A stretch of 36,620 nt of DNA from a bacterium (lineage in GTDB: Bacteria; Auribacterota; UBA3054). The notes beneath the pieces are model-generated. The model saw only the letters and a list, made by a program, of their open reading frames with translations. It did not search any database and was not told where the DNA came from. Below, piece after piece: positions 25,307 to 33,357 of this stretch. Positions within the stretch are counted from its first letter, which is position 1. Each line of letters opens with the position of its first letter. A program made the position numbers and the translations under genes. The stretch lies in NCBI GenBank assembly GCA_017557885.1, contig JAFYXV010000006.1:1-36620 (forward strand), written 5' to 3'.

Positions 25307-26749
25307 TTATGTGAAGAATAGTCTGTTCTGTTCCCTGGCCTGCTCTATGAGCATGCTGAAGCCGTTTTCAACTCGGCAACCCGATTTAGCGGCGCGCGCC
25401 ACAACGGGAGTGGTCTCAGGTTTGTAGATGATATCGTAGAGGGCTTCTTTGCCAATGAATTCATACTGCGGGATAGGATCGTTTTCCGTTGCGCTTTGAC
25501 CTTGCAAGCCGACGGAAGTGCACTGCACTATGATGTCTGGCTTGCAGTCGCTAGTGAATTCGCTGAGGGTTGCGCAGGAGAAACCATATTTGTCCGCGAT
25601 CGCTTTGGCTTTAGCAATGTTTCTGGCGAAGATCGTCGCGTTGGCTTTTTCTTTATGAAGAGCGTAGGCGATGGCTTTGGCGGCGCCGCCGGAACCTAAA
25701 ACGGCCACGCGCTTCCCTTGTACGCTGTCGGTCTTGAGGAAATGTTTCAAAGCTTTGGTGAAACCGATCCAATCGGTGTTATAGCCGATCCTTTTTCCGT
25801 CTTTGAAAACAACGGTATTGGCGGCGCCGATCGTTTTTACGGCCTCGTCAGCTTCGTCAAGGTAGTTGAGCAGCGCTTCCTTGTGAGGAATAGTGACGGC
25901 CAGACCTTTGAATTTCAAGGCTTCGGCAAAAGTCAGCGCTTCCTCGATATTCTCTGCCGGGATGGGAAGCATGACGGCGTTGCGATTTTCAGCTTTGTAA
26001 AAGTTTCTGTGCACTTCCGGGCTGGAGGTGACGTTCAAGGGAAATCCGGTCACGCCGCAGAGAGCGGTGTCGCTATTGATGTTTTTGAAATCGTAAACGT
26101 CGAGCAGAGTTTCGGGATCGATGTGGCCTATTGAGCCGGTGTGACCAATAAGTTCCTTAGGCGACGTAAAGGTAAGAAAAGAACCGAGACGGTCAGCCAA
26201 CACTCTTGAAGGGAAACCTACGTTACCCATGGCGCAGATGATCCTGTCTTTTGGCGGAAGAGTTTTCGCCAACTCGAAAAGTTTTCGCATTTCCCCGGCG
26301 TTTTCAGGCATGAAAGCGACCTTCGGGATCTCATAGGGACTCCTTGCCATCTCGTCCATTCTTAAGATCACGTCCGCGGAAGTCGGCTCGAAGTAATGCG
26401 CGCTTCTTATGATCCTTGTTTCAGCCATGTCAGCCAGCTTCAGCAAAGATTTGACCTCCAGGTCTGCTTCCAGATCAACATAGTCGAAATCCGCCAACTG
26501 TGCCAAAAGCATTACTCTGTCAAATTCGTCGCCGGCAAATCTTCCGCCATCCTCTTCTCTTCTTATCGTCAGGATGCAAGGCTTGGGACAAAACGAGGGA
26601 AAATCAGAAATGTATTCATATTCCTCTTCGTTCAGATAGTCGGCCCGCAATTCAAAAAGATCAACGTAAGGTGCATATTTCTTCGCCAGCAGAGAATCCT
26701 CTTCCAGCGTTGAGGCGGTGAGAGTAAGACAGACTTGACCGGTGACCAT
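25307..26749 (-). CDS. aroDE: Fused type I dehydroquinase / shikimate dehydrogenase
   Basis: A 480-residue bifunctional enzyme for shikimate steps three and four. Residues 1-225 are a type I 3-dehydroquinate dehydratase: ELRADYL, active-site His118 (RSAHYF) and Schiff-base Lys143 (IPKVAFMP). Residues 228-480 are an NADP shikimate dehydrogenase: GVTGFP start, catalytic Lys290 (VTIPHKEAL), Asp326 (GYNTDWIGF) and the nucleotide loop GSGGAAKAI. The substrate-site serines usually seen as HSxSP appear as VTSSP. Such DE fusions are known in plants and Chlamydiae. A GGAG site lies 8 bp before the ATG. It starts 4 bp after the aroKB stop. Confidence 0.95.
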   Translation of the reverse strand: MVTGQVCLTLTASTLEEDSLLAKKYAPYVDLFELRADYLNEEEYEYISDFPSFCPKPCILTIRREEDGGRFAGDEFDRVMLLAQLADFDYVDLEADLEVKSLLKLADMAETRIIRSAHYFEPTSADVILRMDEMARSPYEIPKVAFMPENAGEMRKLFELAKTLPPKDRIICAMGNVGFPSRVLADRLGSFLTFTSPKELIGHTGSIGHIDPETLLDVYDFKNINSDTALCGVTGFPLNVTSSPEVHRNFYKAENRNAVMLPIPAENIEEALTFAEALKFKGLAVTIPHKEALLNYLDEADEAVKTIGAANTVVFKDGKRIGYNTDWIGFTKALKHFLKTDSVQGKRVAVLGSGGAAKAIAYALHKEKANATIFARNIAKAKAIADKYGFSCATLSEFTSDCKPDIIVQCTSVGLQGQSATENDPIPQYEFIGKEALYDIIYKPETTPVVARAAKSGCRVENGFSMLIEQAREQNRLFFT

Positions 26750-26753
26750 TCGC

Positions 26754-28133
26754 TTACTCCAGTGAGATCTTTGTGGCTGTTACGCTGCCCCAGGCGCAGG
26801 GCAGGGAGAAAGTGACGGTGTTGCCGGAGCGCTTTTTGTCGCGGCGCATGATTAATTTCAGGTCGTCGAGCGTGATGCCTTCGGGAAGCTTGGTGGGAAG
26901 GCCGTGGGCGGAAAAGATCTCAGAGAGTTCTTCAGGGAAACTATCTTTGGCAAGGCCCATTCTTTGGGCGATCCTGGCTTCCTCGACGCAGCCTATAGCC
27001 ACCGCTTCGCCGTGGCTTATCGCAAAGTTGCTCTTAAGTTCCAGGGCGTGGCCGACGGTGTGACCGCAGTTCAAAAGAATGCGGCGGCCGCAACGCTCAA
27101 AAGGATCTTCCCTTACGATATCGACTTTCACCTGCAGATTGTCGGCGATCTCCCTGGCGGTGGGGATCTCGGAGAACTTGGGTTCACTTCCTTTGATGAG
27201 AGCGTGCTTGATCATTTCCGCCTTGCCGACTTTCAGTTCTTTGACAGGGAGAGTTTTCAGTCTCTCGGCATCGATAAGCACGAGTCTGGGGGAATGGAAA
27301 GCGCCCACCAGATTCTTGCCGATCGCAAGGTCGCAGCCGGTCTTGCCGCCGGTGGAGGCGTCCACCATGGCAAGCAAGGTCGTGGGGAAATTTATCCAGT
27401 CGATGCCGCGCATCCAGGTGGCGGCGGCGAAGCCTACGAGATCGCTGGTCACTCCCCCGCCGAAGGAAGCGATCGTATCCTTCCTGCCGATGGCGTGATC
27501 GTTCAGTATCCCCCAGATCTTTTCAATGGTAGAAATATTTTTAAACTCTTCGCCGGAAGGGATAAGTTCCAGAGCGGTATCTTTCAGAGCTTCGGGCTGG
27601 CAGTTGGCGGCGTTGGTGTCGGCGATGACAAGTTTGGCGAAGCCGTTGAGATCGCCCATGGCTTCACCCACGATGACCAGAGAGGTGGGAAGCGCAAAGG
27701 CTTTGGCGATCCTGCTCTTGAAGGAAGCGTAATGCTCTTTTCTTTCTTCGGCTTTGTTGCCCAGAGGGCGGGCGCCGGGGTTCCTTTGGAAACGCTTTTC
27801 CAATTCTTCCTTGGAAGGCGCTTCCAGAAGCCACACTAGGCCGAGGCTTTCCGTAAGCTTGCGGTTCTCGGGGTCGAGGAGCGTGCCGCCGCCCAGGGAG
27901 ACGACGCTGTCGCTGAAATTCTTTTTCTGGGTGAGCTCTCGCAGCGTTTCCTTTTCGATGCTGCGGAAAAGCGCTTCCCCGCCTTCCTCGAAGATCGCGG
28001 GAATGGTCTTGTGGGACTTGGCTTCTATCTCGCTGTCGAGATCGAAAAAAGTTTTGCCCAGGCTCAGCGCCAGGTTTTTGCCGACGGTGGTCTTTCCGCT
28101 GGCGGGAGGTCCGTAAAGGAAGATAGCTGACAT
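26754..28133 (-). CDS. aroKB: Fused shikimate kinase / 3-dehydroquinate synthase
   Basis: A 459-residue fusion covering shikimate steps five and two. Residues 1-145 are shikimate kinase with Walker A GPPASGKTT, the shikimate-binding DLD, and VSLGGGTLL. Residues from about 149 are 3-dehydroquinate synthase: GGGVTSDLVGFAAATWMRG, PTTLLAMVDASTGGKTG, GKNLVGAFHSP, KAEMIKHALI and the zinc-site NCGHTVGHALE. Both active sites look complete. The gene begins 1 bp after the tyrA stop and is followed by aroDE after 4 bp, so the reading frames are packed for coordinated translation. Confidence 0.94.
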   Translation of the reverse strand: MSAIFLYGPPASGKTTVGKNLALSLGKTFFDLDSEIEAKSHKTIPAIFEEGGEALFRSIEKETLRELTQKKNFSDSVVSLGGGTLLDPENRKLTESLGLVWLLEAPSKEELEKRFQRNPGARPLGNKAEERKEHYASFKSRIAKAFALPTSLVIVGEAMGDLNGFAKLVIADTNAANCQPEALKDTALELIPSGEEFKNISTIEKIWGILNDHAIGRKDTIASFGGGVTSDLVGFAAATWMRGIDWINFPTTLLAMVDASTGGKTGCDLAIGKNLVGAFHSPRLVLIDAERLKTLPVKELKVGKAEMIKHALIKGSEPKFSEIPTAREIADNLQVKVDIVREDPFERCGRRILLNCGHTVGHALELKSNFAISHGEAVAIGCVEEARIAQRMGLAKDSFPEELSEIFSAHGLPTKLPEGITLDDLKLIMRRDKKRSGNTVTFSLPCAWGSVTATKISLE

Positions 28134-28134
28134 T

Positions 28135-28935
28135 TTATTTTTCCTCCCCTTGCAGTTTTTCTTTTATAGCCTGGCCTTCCGCGAGCTGGGAGATCAGGCT
28201 CTCCCTGTCATCGTTTGCGATGGCGGTCTGGAAATCCGTGAGCCTTTCGATCATTCTCTCGAGGACCGGCAGAAGCTCCGTTTTGTTCATGAGAAACAAT
28301 TCCGACCAGAGCTCGGGGTCGGGCGCGCCGACACGGGAGAGGTCCCTAAAACTGCCGGCAGAAAAGCCGGAGCGCTTAAGGGCAAGCTCGTCCCTCAGGT
28401 AGGCGGAGGAAACAAGGTGGCAGAGCTGGCTGGTGTAGGCGATTCTTTTGTCGTGATCTTCGGGCGTGGTGAAAATGACTTCCTTGAAGCCCAGTTCGGT
28501 GAAGAAAGGCACAATGTCTTCCGCAATCTTTTGATCCTGCGGGTAGGGCGTCAGGATCATGGAAGCGCCTCGGAAAAGCTCCGCATCGGAATTCTCGAAA
28601 CCGCTGACTTCCTTCCCGGCCATGGGGTGTCCGCCGATGAAGGTGAAGCTGCCGTCCAGTTTGGGAGCGAGCTCTTTTATGACTGCGCTTTTTACGCCGC
28701 AGACGTCGATAACAAGCGCGCCTTTTTTCAGATCGGCGGCGTGCTCAAGGAGCCATTTTACGGTAAGCGTCGGGTGAAGAGCGATGATGACGAGGTCGGA
28801 ATTCGAGACCTCTACAGGATCGTTCCTGTCGATGCCCCTGACGTTGTAGCCGGCCTTTTGGGCGGCCTTGAAAAAAGAGCCGCCGATGAGGCCGAGGCCA
28901 ACGATGGCGATTTCTTTGAGATCAGATCTCTGCAT
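28135..28935 (-). CDS. tyrA: Prephenate dehydrogenase
   Basis: TyrA-type oxidative decarboxylation of prephenate (or arogenate) toward tyrosine. The 266 residues begin with a Rossmann loop VGLGLIGGSFFKAA, have GGHPMAGKE (the substrate His in the HPMAG motif) and IAYTSQLCHLVSSAYL. There is no fused chorismate mutase or ACT domain. Its start overlaps the end of the pheA-type gene by 14 bp. Whether the natural substrate is prephenate or arogenate cannot be read from the sequence. Confidence 0.88.
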   Translation of the reverse strand: MQRSDLKEIAIVGLGLIGGSFFKAAQKAGYNVRGIDRNDPVEVSNSDLVIIALHPTLTVKWLLEHAADLKKGALVIDVCGVKSAVIKELAPKLDGSFTFIGGHPMAGKEVSGFENSDAELFRGASMILTPYPQDQKIAEDIVPFFTELGFKEVIFTTPEDHDKRIAYTSQLCHLVSSAYLRDELALKRSGFSAGSFRDLSRVGAPDPELWSELFLMNKTELLPVLERMIERLTDFQTAIANDDRESLISQLAEGQAIKEKLQGEEK

Positions 28936-30067
28936 ACGCTCCTAAGAAAGTGAACTGCTCGATGTCCGGGTCAGTGGAGAGCTCGGATAAAAGCTTGATG
29001 GCGCCCGGGTCGTTGGGCTTGGACTCGAACTCGAAGGTGAATCGGAACTCGAATTCCATGCCGGGAATGGGACGCGATTCCAATTTGGTGAGATTCAGCC
29101 CGATGGAGGAGAACCTTGCCAGAATGTTGGCAAGAGAACCAGGCTTATGAGGCAGCGTCATGATAAGGGAGATCTTGGAGGCGTCCTTGTAGATCTCCAG
29201 TTCCCTGGATATGCAGATGAAGCGGGTGAAGTTGGAGGGCGTGTCGCAGATCTCGTCCTTTATAATTTCGAGATTGTAAAGCTCGGCGCACTTCCTGGAG
29301 GCGATGACCGCCTGATCCGTGCGGCCGCTTTCAGAAAGCTCCCGGGCGGCCAGGGCCGTGTTGGCGGTGGGCGTCTGCTTGACGTTCCGCATATTAAGCA
29401 GGAACTTCGAGCACTGGGAGAGCGCCTGGGGATGGCTCTTTATTTCCTTGATGTCGCTCATCCTGACGCCTTTCTTGGCCAGAAGGACGTGGGAGACATG
29501 TAATTTGCAGGCCTTGACGATCCTGAAGTCGTGGCGCAGCATGTTGTCATAGACCGTGGTGACGGAGCCCGCCGAGGAGTTTTCGATTGGCAGTACGCCG
29601 TACTGGCACATGCCCTTCTCCACGGCGCTGAAGATGTCGGCGAAGGAGTTGAAGAAGAGAATGGCGGGAAACTTGAAGAAAGTGGAGGCCGCCTGCTGGG
29701 AGAAGGCGCCTTCCGTCCCCTGGCAGGCCACCGTGGCGTGGGAGGGAAACTCTGCCGGAGCCATGGCCACAGCCCTTTTGATCTCGCTTTCCAGTTTGCT
29801 TTCCTTCGTGATGAACTTGCGTTCCTTGGCGCGGGAAAGGCTGAAGAGTGTACTAAAGAGCATGGCGACTTCGTTTTCGTATTCCGGTCCGGCGGCGAGG
29901 GACAGCCTGTTTAGGATCTCCCTTTCCCTCTTGGGATCGCTGACGGGCAGATTTTCCTGCTGCTTCACTTCAGCGACTTTTTTGACGCACTCGAAGCGCT
30001 TCAAATAAAGCTCGACTATTTTGTCGTCGATGGCGTCGATCTCGTTTCTGATGTTTTCCTTGTCCAT
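28922..30067 (-). CDS. pheA: Bifunctional chorismate mutase / prephenate dehydratase
   Basis: Converts chorismate to prephenate and on to phenylpyruvate. The 381 residues carry an AroQ chorismate mutase (1-90: IRNEIDAIDDKIVELYLKR and DPKREREILNRL), a prephenate dehydratase domain (about 110-285: GTEGAFSQQAA, VLPIENSSAGSV and the catalytic TRF in SNFTRF), and a C-terminal ACT domain (295-375) with the phenylalanine-binding ESRP motif. Feedback inhibition by phenylalanine is therefore expected. It is second in the aro operon; a TATAAT box lies just upstream. Confidence 0.95.
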   Translation of the reverse strand: MDKENIRNEIDAIDDKIVELYLKRFECVKKVAEVKQQENLPVSDPKREREILNRLSLAAGPEYENEVAMLFSTLFSLSRAKERKFITKESKLESEIKRAVAMAPAEFPSHATVACQGTEGAFSQQAASTFFKFPAILFFNSFADIFSAVEKGMCQYGVLPIENSSAGSVTTVYDNMLRHDFRIVKACKLHVSHVLLAKKGVRMSDIKEIKSHPQALSQCSKFLLNMRNVKQTPTANTALAARELSESGRTDQAVIASRKCAELYNLEIIKDEICDTPSNFTRFICISRELEIYKDASKISLIMTLPHKPGSLANILARFSSIGLNLTKLESRPIPGMEFEFRFTFEFESKPNDPGAIKLLSELSTDPDIEQFTFLGAYAEI

Positions 30068-30101
30068 AATTCAACTTTCCGATTTATCTCAAAGTATTTA
30101 T

Positions 30102-30107
30102 ATTATA
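30102..30107 (-). promoter_or_regulatory. Possible internal -10 box upstream of pheA
   Basis: A perfect TATAAT (minus strand) lies immediately after the aroF stop, about 35 bp before the pheA ATG. No good -35 is seen at the right distance. If used, it would give pheA and later genes some transcription independent of the attenuator. Confidence 0.3.
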
Positions 30108-30110
30108 CCC

Positions 30111-31118
30111 TTAACGGCAAGCGTAGGGCCTGACCGCCTTTATCGCCTTCATGGTCTCGGCGAACATGGCCGGCGTCTGGCTCTGGGCGCCGTCGCACTT
30201 GGCCTTGGGCGGATCGTTGTGGACTTCGATGATGAGGCCGTCCGCGCCGATGGCCGTCGCGGCCACCGCCACGGGATGCACGAGCCTGGCTACGCCGGTG
30301 GCGTGACTGGGATCGACCACCACCGGGAGGTGCGAGAACTGGTGGAGAAGCGGCACCACGGAAAGGTCGATGGTGTTCCTGGTGGCCGTCTCAAAGGTCC
30401 TGATGCCGCGTTCGCAGAGGATGACGTTGGGGTTGCCGGACGCCATGATGTATTCCGCGCTCATCAGAAGTTCCTGCAAAGTGGAGGAAAGTCCCCTCTT
30501 CAGAAGGATGGGCTTCTTGGTGTTGTGGCCGACTTCCTTAAGAATGTCGAAGTTCTGCATGTTGCGGGCGCCGATCTGGATAACGTCCACGTCGTTGAAG
30601 TATTCGAACTGGGAGAAGTTCATAAGCTCGGTGACGATAGGAAGGCCCGTTTCCTTCTTGGCCGCCAGAAGCATCTTCAAGCCTTCCACGCCAAGACCCT
30701 GGAAGGAGTAAGGGCTCGTCCTGGGCTTGAAGGCGCCGCCCCGGAGAAGCGTCGCGCCGGCGGCTTTGACCGCCTTGGCCACCTCAATTATCTGCTCCTC
30801 GCTCTCCACGCTGCAGGGGCCGGCGATGACCTGGAAATTACCGCCGCCGATAAGCACGCCGCCGCAGTCTATTATGGAGTCATCGGGATGGAACTTGCGG
30901 TTGGCGGCCTTGTAGGGGTCGCCCACGCGCTGCACGCTGGCCACCACGTCGAGGGCGGAGACCAAATCAATGTCGAGATGCGCCACGTCGCCGACGCAGC
31001 CAATAAGAGTTTCATGGGAACCGACGGAGATGTGCGGGTCGATGTTCTGGGCCTTCAGCCAATTGATGAGGTTGTCCACCTGGCTTTTCTGGGCGCCCTG
31101 CTTGATGATGATTATCAT
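30111..31118 (-). CDS. aroF: 3-deoxy-7-phosphoheptulonate (DAHP) synthase
   Basis: Condenses PEP and erythrose-4-phosphate, committing carbon to the shikimate pathway. The 335 residues match the type I-beta (Thermotoga/Bacillus-like) form: an N-terminal ferredoxin-like regulatory domain (1-70), then the barrel with VIAGPCSVES (metal Cys), RGGAFKPRTSPYSFQG, QIGARNMQNF, LLKRGLSSTLQE, VVVDPSHATG and IIEVHNDPPKA. The N-terminal domain mediates allosteric inhibition in the Thermotoga enzyme. A Shine-Dalgarno (AAGGAA) precedes the ATG. It is the first enzyme gene after the aromatic leader peptide and attenuator. Confidence 0.95.
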   Translation of the reverse strand: MIIIIKQGAQKSQVDNLINWLKAQNIDPHISVGSHETLIGCVGDVAHLDIDLVSALDVVASVQRVGDPYKAANRKFHPDDSIIDCGGVLIGGGNFQVIAGPCSVESEEQIIEVAKAVKAAGATLLRGGAFKPRTSPYSFQGLGVEGLKMLLAAKKETGLPIVTELMNFSQFEYFNDVDVIQIGARNMQNFDILKEVGHNTKKPILLKRGLSSTLQELLMSAEYIMASGNPNVILCERGIRTFETATRNTIDLSVVPLLHQFSHLPVVVDPSHATGVARLVHPVAVAATAIGADGLIIEVHNDPPKAKCDGAQSQTPAMFAETMKAIKAVRPYACR

Positions 31119-31157
31119 AGTTTTTCCTTATTTGTTGATTATTATTTGCTTAAAAAG

Positions 31158-31190
31158 AAAGAGCCTGGCTTTGCTCAAGCCAGGCTCTTT
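31158..31190 (-). terminator. Attenuator terminator in the aro operon leader
   Basis: Read on the minus strand, a perfect 14-bp stem (aaagagcctggctt and its complement) with a 5-nt loop is followed by CTTTTT. It lies between the leader-peptide stop (31218) and the aroF start (31118), within the operon's own 5' leader. No other minus-strand gene lies upstream that it could serve. Confidence 0.88.
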
Positions 31191-31248
31191 TCGTATTCGG
31201 AATCCACTTTTATTCAACTACGACAAGGTTCCCCCAGCTTGAGAAAGC
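31168..31248 (-). promoter_or_regulatory. Predicted antiterminator pairing of the aro attenuator
   Basis: The segment at 31233-31248, inside leader codons 15-20, can pair with 31168-31184, the 5' arm and loop of the terminator. It makes 16 pairs with one bulged C (31173) and two G-U pairs. Forming this helix would prevent the terminator. The same segment can also fold locally as a 5-bp hairpin (AGCTT-TCTC-AAGCT), which would leave the terminator free. Pairings were worked out by eye. Confidence 0.7.
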
Positions 31249-31292
31249 TCGGTGTAATAAAAGTAGAACCAATAGCCGAAATTGATTTTCAT
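31218..31292 (-). CDS. Aromatic leader peptide of the aro operon
   Basis: A 24-residue ORF (MKIN...GTLS) with FGYWFYFYY at residues 5-13: eight aromatic residues out of nine, with Phe, Tyr and Trp all represented. It lies about 26 nt after a predicted promoter, 27 nt before a terminator hairpin, and 100 bp before aroF. This is the arrangement of trpL- and pheL-type leader peptides: a ribosome stalling at aromatic codons when any charged aromatic tRNA is scarce would leave the downstream segment free to form the antiterminator. The Shine-Dalgarno is weak (GGAAAA, about 11 bp upstream). The peptide itself probably has no function beyond translation sensing. Confidence 0.85.
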   Translation of the reverse strand: MKINFGYWFYFYYTELSQAGGTLS

Positions 31293-31324
31293 TTGGAGAT
31301 AGTTTTCCGTGATTGATTGCGAAT

Positions 31325-31353
31325 ATGGTAGCACTTTCATTTTCATTTTGCAA
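31325..31353 (-). promoter_or_regulatory. Promoter of the aro operon
   Basis: On the minus strand, TTGCAA (31348-31353), a 17-bp spacer and an extended -10 (TGC then TACCAT, 31325-31330) predict a start near 31318. That gives a short untranslated lead of about 26 nt before the leader-peptide ATG. Confidence 0.55.
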
Positions 31354-31424
31354 GGGCTTAGGGAGAAACGCTGGCCAAAAAAAAGATTAAGCGGTGGATT
31401 TTTCCGGAAGTTTTTTGCTAAACT

Positions 31425-31430
31425 TATAAA
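31425..31430 (+). promoter_or_regulatory. Possible -10 box for the ACT-PaaK genes
   Basis: TATAAA lies about 60 bp before the first ACT gene, on the strand opposite to the aro promoter and about 70 bp from its -35. The -35 region (near TTTCCG) is weak. The two operons therefore diverge from a shared 370-bp region. Confidence 0.35.
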
Positions 31431-31490
31431 AAATACATTCCGACAACGAAAGGAAGTATCAAGTTCACCGCTTCCCAAAAGGAGAATAAA

Positions 31491-31919
31491 ATGAAAACTG
31501 CAAGACAGCTTTCCGTGTTTTTGGAGAACAAGCCTGGCCACGCCTACAACATCTGCAAGACCTTAGGCGACGCCGGCATAAACATCTTTACGCTGTCCTT
31601 GGCCGACACGAATCAGTTCGGGCTTCTGCGTTTGATCGTGGAGAAACCCGAAGCGGCCGGCGAGCTGCTTAAAAAAGGAGGAGTGATAGTCAACATAACC
31701 GAGCTTCTGGCGGTCAGGATAGACAACCGTCCGGGAGTATTGGCCAAGATCTACGAACTGCTCTCCTCTCTTGACATCAATTTGGAATACGCTTACGCTT
31801 TCGCCATGCGCCGCATCTTCTTATTGAGAGTGAGCGACAACGAAAAAGCCTTCCAGATCCTGAGCGAGAACGGCTTCACCCTTCTCTCCCACGAGGAACT
31901 CTTCTCCGACGAAAACTAA
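31491..31919 (+). CDS. Tandem ACT-domain protein, copy 1
   Basis: A 142-residue protein made of two ACT modules: residues 1-66 (QLSVFLENKPGHAYNICKTLGDAGINIFTL) and about 69-140 (AVRIDNRPGVLAKIYELLSSLDINLEYAYAF). ACT domains bind small ligands, commonly amino acids. Stand-alone tandem-ACT proteins of this kind are often encoded next to phenylacetate-CoA ligases. A Shine-Dalgarno (AAGGAG) precedes the ATG and a paaK-type gene follows after 15 bp. Control of the ligase by an aromatic ligand is inferred, not shown. Confidence 0.85.
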   Translation: MKTARQLSVFLENKPGHAYNICKTLGDAGINIFTLSLADTNQFGLLRLIVEKPEAAGELLKKGGVIVNITELLAVRIDNRPGVLAKIYELLSSLDINLEYAYAFAMRRIFLLRVSDNEKAFQILSENGFTLLSHEELFSDEN

Positions 31920-31934
31920 AACAAAGATAACAAT

Positions 31935-33248
31935 ATGGAAAAATCCGCCCTACAAGCCTTAGCGCAAAAAGACTTCATGAGCCGCGACGAACTGGAGTCC
32001 ATCCAGCTTTCGAGGCTTAAAAACATAGTTTCCCACGCCTACAAAAATCAGGCGCTCTTCAGGTCCCGCATGCAGGAGAAAGGTCTCGACGACACCTGCA
32101 TCAAGGAGATGAAGGACATCCAGAAGCTGCCCTTCTTCAAGAAAGTTGACCTCAGGGACACTTATCCCTTCGGCCTGCTTTCCGTCCCCATGGATGACAT
32201 CATCAGACTGCAGGCCAGTTCCGGCACCACCGGAAGCCCTATCGTCATCGCCTACACCAGGGAAGACGTGGCCTGCTGGCAGGAAGCCACCATGCGCGCC
32301 CTCATGATCGCCGGCATAGGTTCTGGCGACATCATCCAGAACGCCTACGGCTACGGCCTCTTCACCGGCGGCATGGGGTTGCATTACGGCGCCGAAGGAC
32401 TGGGCGCCACCGTATTGCCCATTTCCAGCGGCAACACCGAGCGCCAGATCAAACTGATGAGCGACTTCGGCGTGACCTGCATAAGCTGCACGCCGAGCTA
32501 TTTCCTCCACATCATCGAAAAAGCCAAGCAGCTGGGCTACGACTTCAAGAAGATGAAACTAAGGAACGGCATCTTCGGCGCCGAGCCCTGGACCAACGAG
32601 ATGCGTCAGAGGATCGAGGAAGAATCCGGCATCAAGGCCTGGGACATCTACGGACTGACCGAGATCAGTGGACCTGGCGTGGCCATGGACTGCCCCGCCA
32701 GAACGGGACTGCATATGTTCGAGGACCTCTATTATCCCGAGATCATCGACCCCGAGACCGGCGAAGCGCTGCCTGACGGCACGGAAGGCGAACTGGTCAT
32801 CACGACTTTGCACAAGTTCGGCATGCCCATGATAAGGTACCGCACCAGGGACATCTCCGTCATCGTCAAGGGGACCTGCGAATGCGGCCGCACCATCAGG
32901 AGAATAAAACGCATCGACCACAGGAACGACGACATGCTGATAATAAGAGGCGTCAACGTCTTCCCGAGCCAGATCGAAGCGGCGCTCCTGACGATCCCGG
33001 GCGTCCAGCCGCACTACCACATCATCGTCAGGCGCCACGGCGACCTGGACACCCTGGAAGTGCAGGTGGAGCTTTCCGCCGAGCTCTTCGGCGACACCAT
33101 CCGCTCCATCGAAGTCATCCAGAAGAAGATCGGCAACGCCATCAAGAGCATCATCGGCCTGGCCGTCACGGTCACTCCCGTGGAGCCGGGAAGCTTAGAG
33201 CGCTCCATGGGCAAAGCCAAGCGCGTCACCGACCTGCGCAACAAATAA
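31935..33248 (+). CDS. paaK: Phenylacetate-CoA ligase family enzyme, copy 1
   Basis: An AMP-forming aryl-acid:CoA ligase of 437 residues, the normal PaaK length. Motifs: SSGTTGSPIVIAYT (phosphate loop), YGYGLFTGGMGLHYG, YGLTEISGPGVAMDC, RYRTRDIS with CECGRTIRRIKRIDHRNDD, and IIRGVNVFPSQIEAAL ahead of the C-terminal domain with the adenylation Lys region. Substrate could be phenylacetate, indoleacetate or a related acid. It is paired with an upstream ACT gene, and the pair is repeated directly downstream. A hairpin separates the two pairs. Confidence 0.88.
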   Translation: MEKSALQALAQKDFMSRDELESIQLSRLKNIVSHAYKNQALFRSRMQEKGLDDTCIKEMKDIQKLPFFKKVDLRDTYPFGLLSVPMDDIIRLQASSGTTGSPIVIAYTREDVACWQEATMRALMIAGIGSGDIIQNAYGYGLFTGGMGLHYGAEGLGATVLPISSGNTERQIKLMSDFGVTCISCTPSYFLHIIEKAKQLGYDFKKMKLRNGIFGAEPWTNEMRQRIEEESGIKAWDIYGLTEISGPGVAMDCPARTGLHMFEDLYYPEIIDPETGEALPDGTEGELVITTLHKFGMPMIRYRTRDISVIVKGTCECGRTIRRIKRIDHRNDDMLIIRGVNVFPSQIEAALLTIPGVQPHYHIIVRRHGDLDTLEVQVELSAELFGDTIRSIEVIQKKIGNAIKSIIGLAVTVTPVEPGSLERSMGKAKRVTDLRNK

Positions 33249-33305
33249 GCGCTCCGTTTTTCCGCGCTTTTCATACCGGGCAGGACCAACCTCTTGCCCG
33301 GTATG
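33247..33305 (+). terminator. Weak terminator and 11-bp hairpin between the two ACT-PaaK pairs
   Basis: Two hairpins follow the first paaK. The first is a 6-bp stem (aagcgc / gcgctt, 33247-33269) with trailing Ts that overlaps the stop codon. The second is a perfect 11-bp stem (33272-33282 with 33295-33305: cataccgggca / tgcccggtatg), loop 12 nt, with no T-tract. It is followed by AT-rich DNA that may hold a promoter for the second pair. Partial termination or mRNA processing and stabilisation are both possible. Confidence 0.45.
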
Positions 33306-33357
33306 CTATTATATAAGATTAGAAACTATTTTCTCTAACCAAAGGAGCCTAAAATTA

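Noticed and set aside
31293-31541. N-terminal extension of the aromatic leader ORF to 107 residues
   Set aside because: The frame is open further upstream but crosses the predicted promoter and the start of the divergent ACT gene; the internal ATG at 31292 fits the predicted transcript start.
33272-33305. Second amino-acid attenuator before the second ACT-PaaK pair
   Set aside because: No leader ORF with aromatic codons and no T-tract accompany the hairpin.
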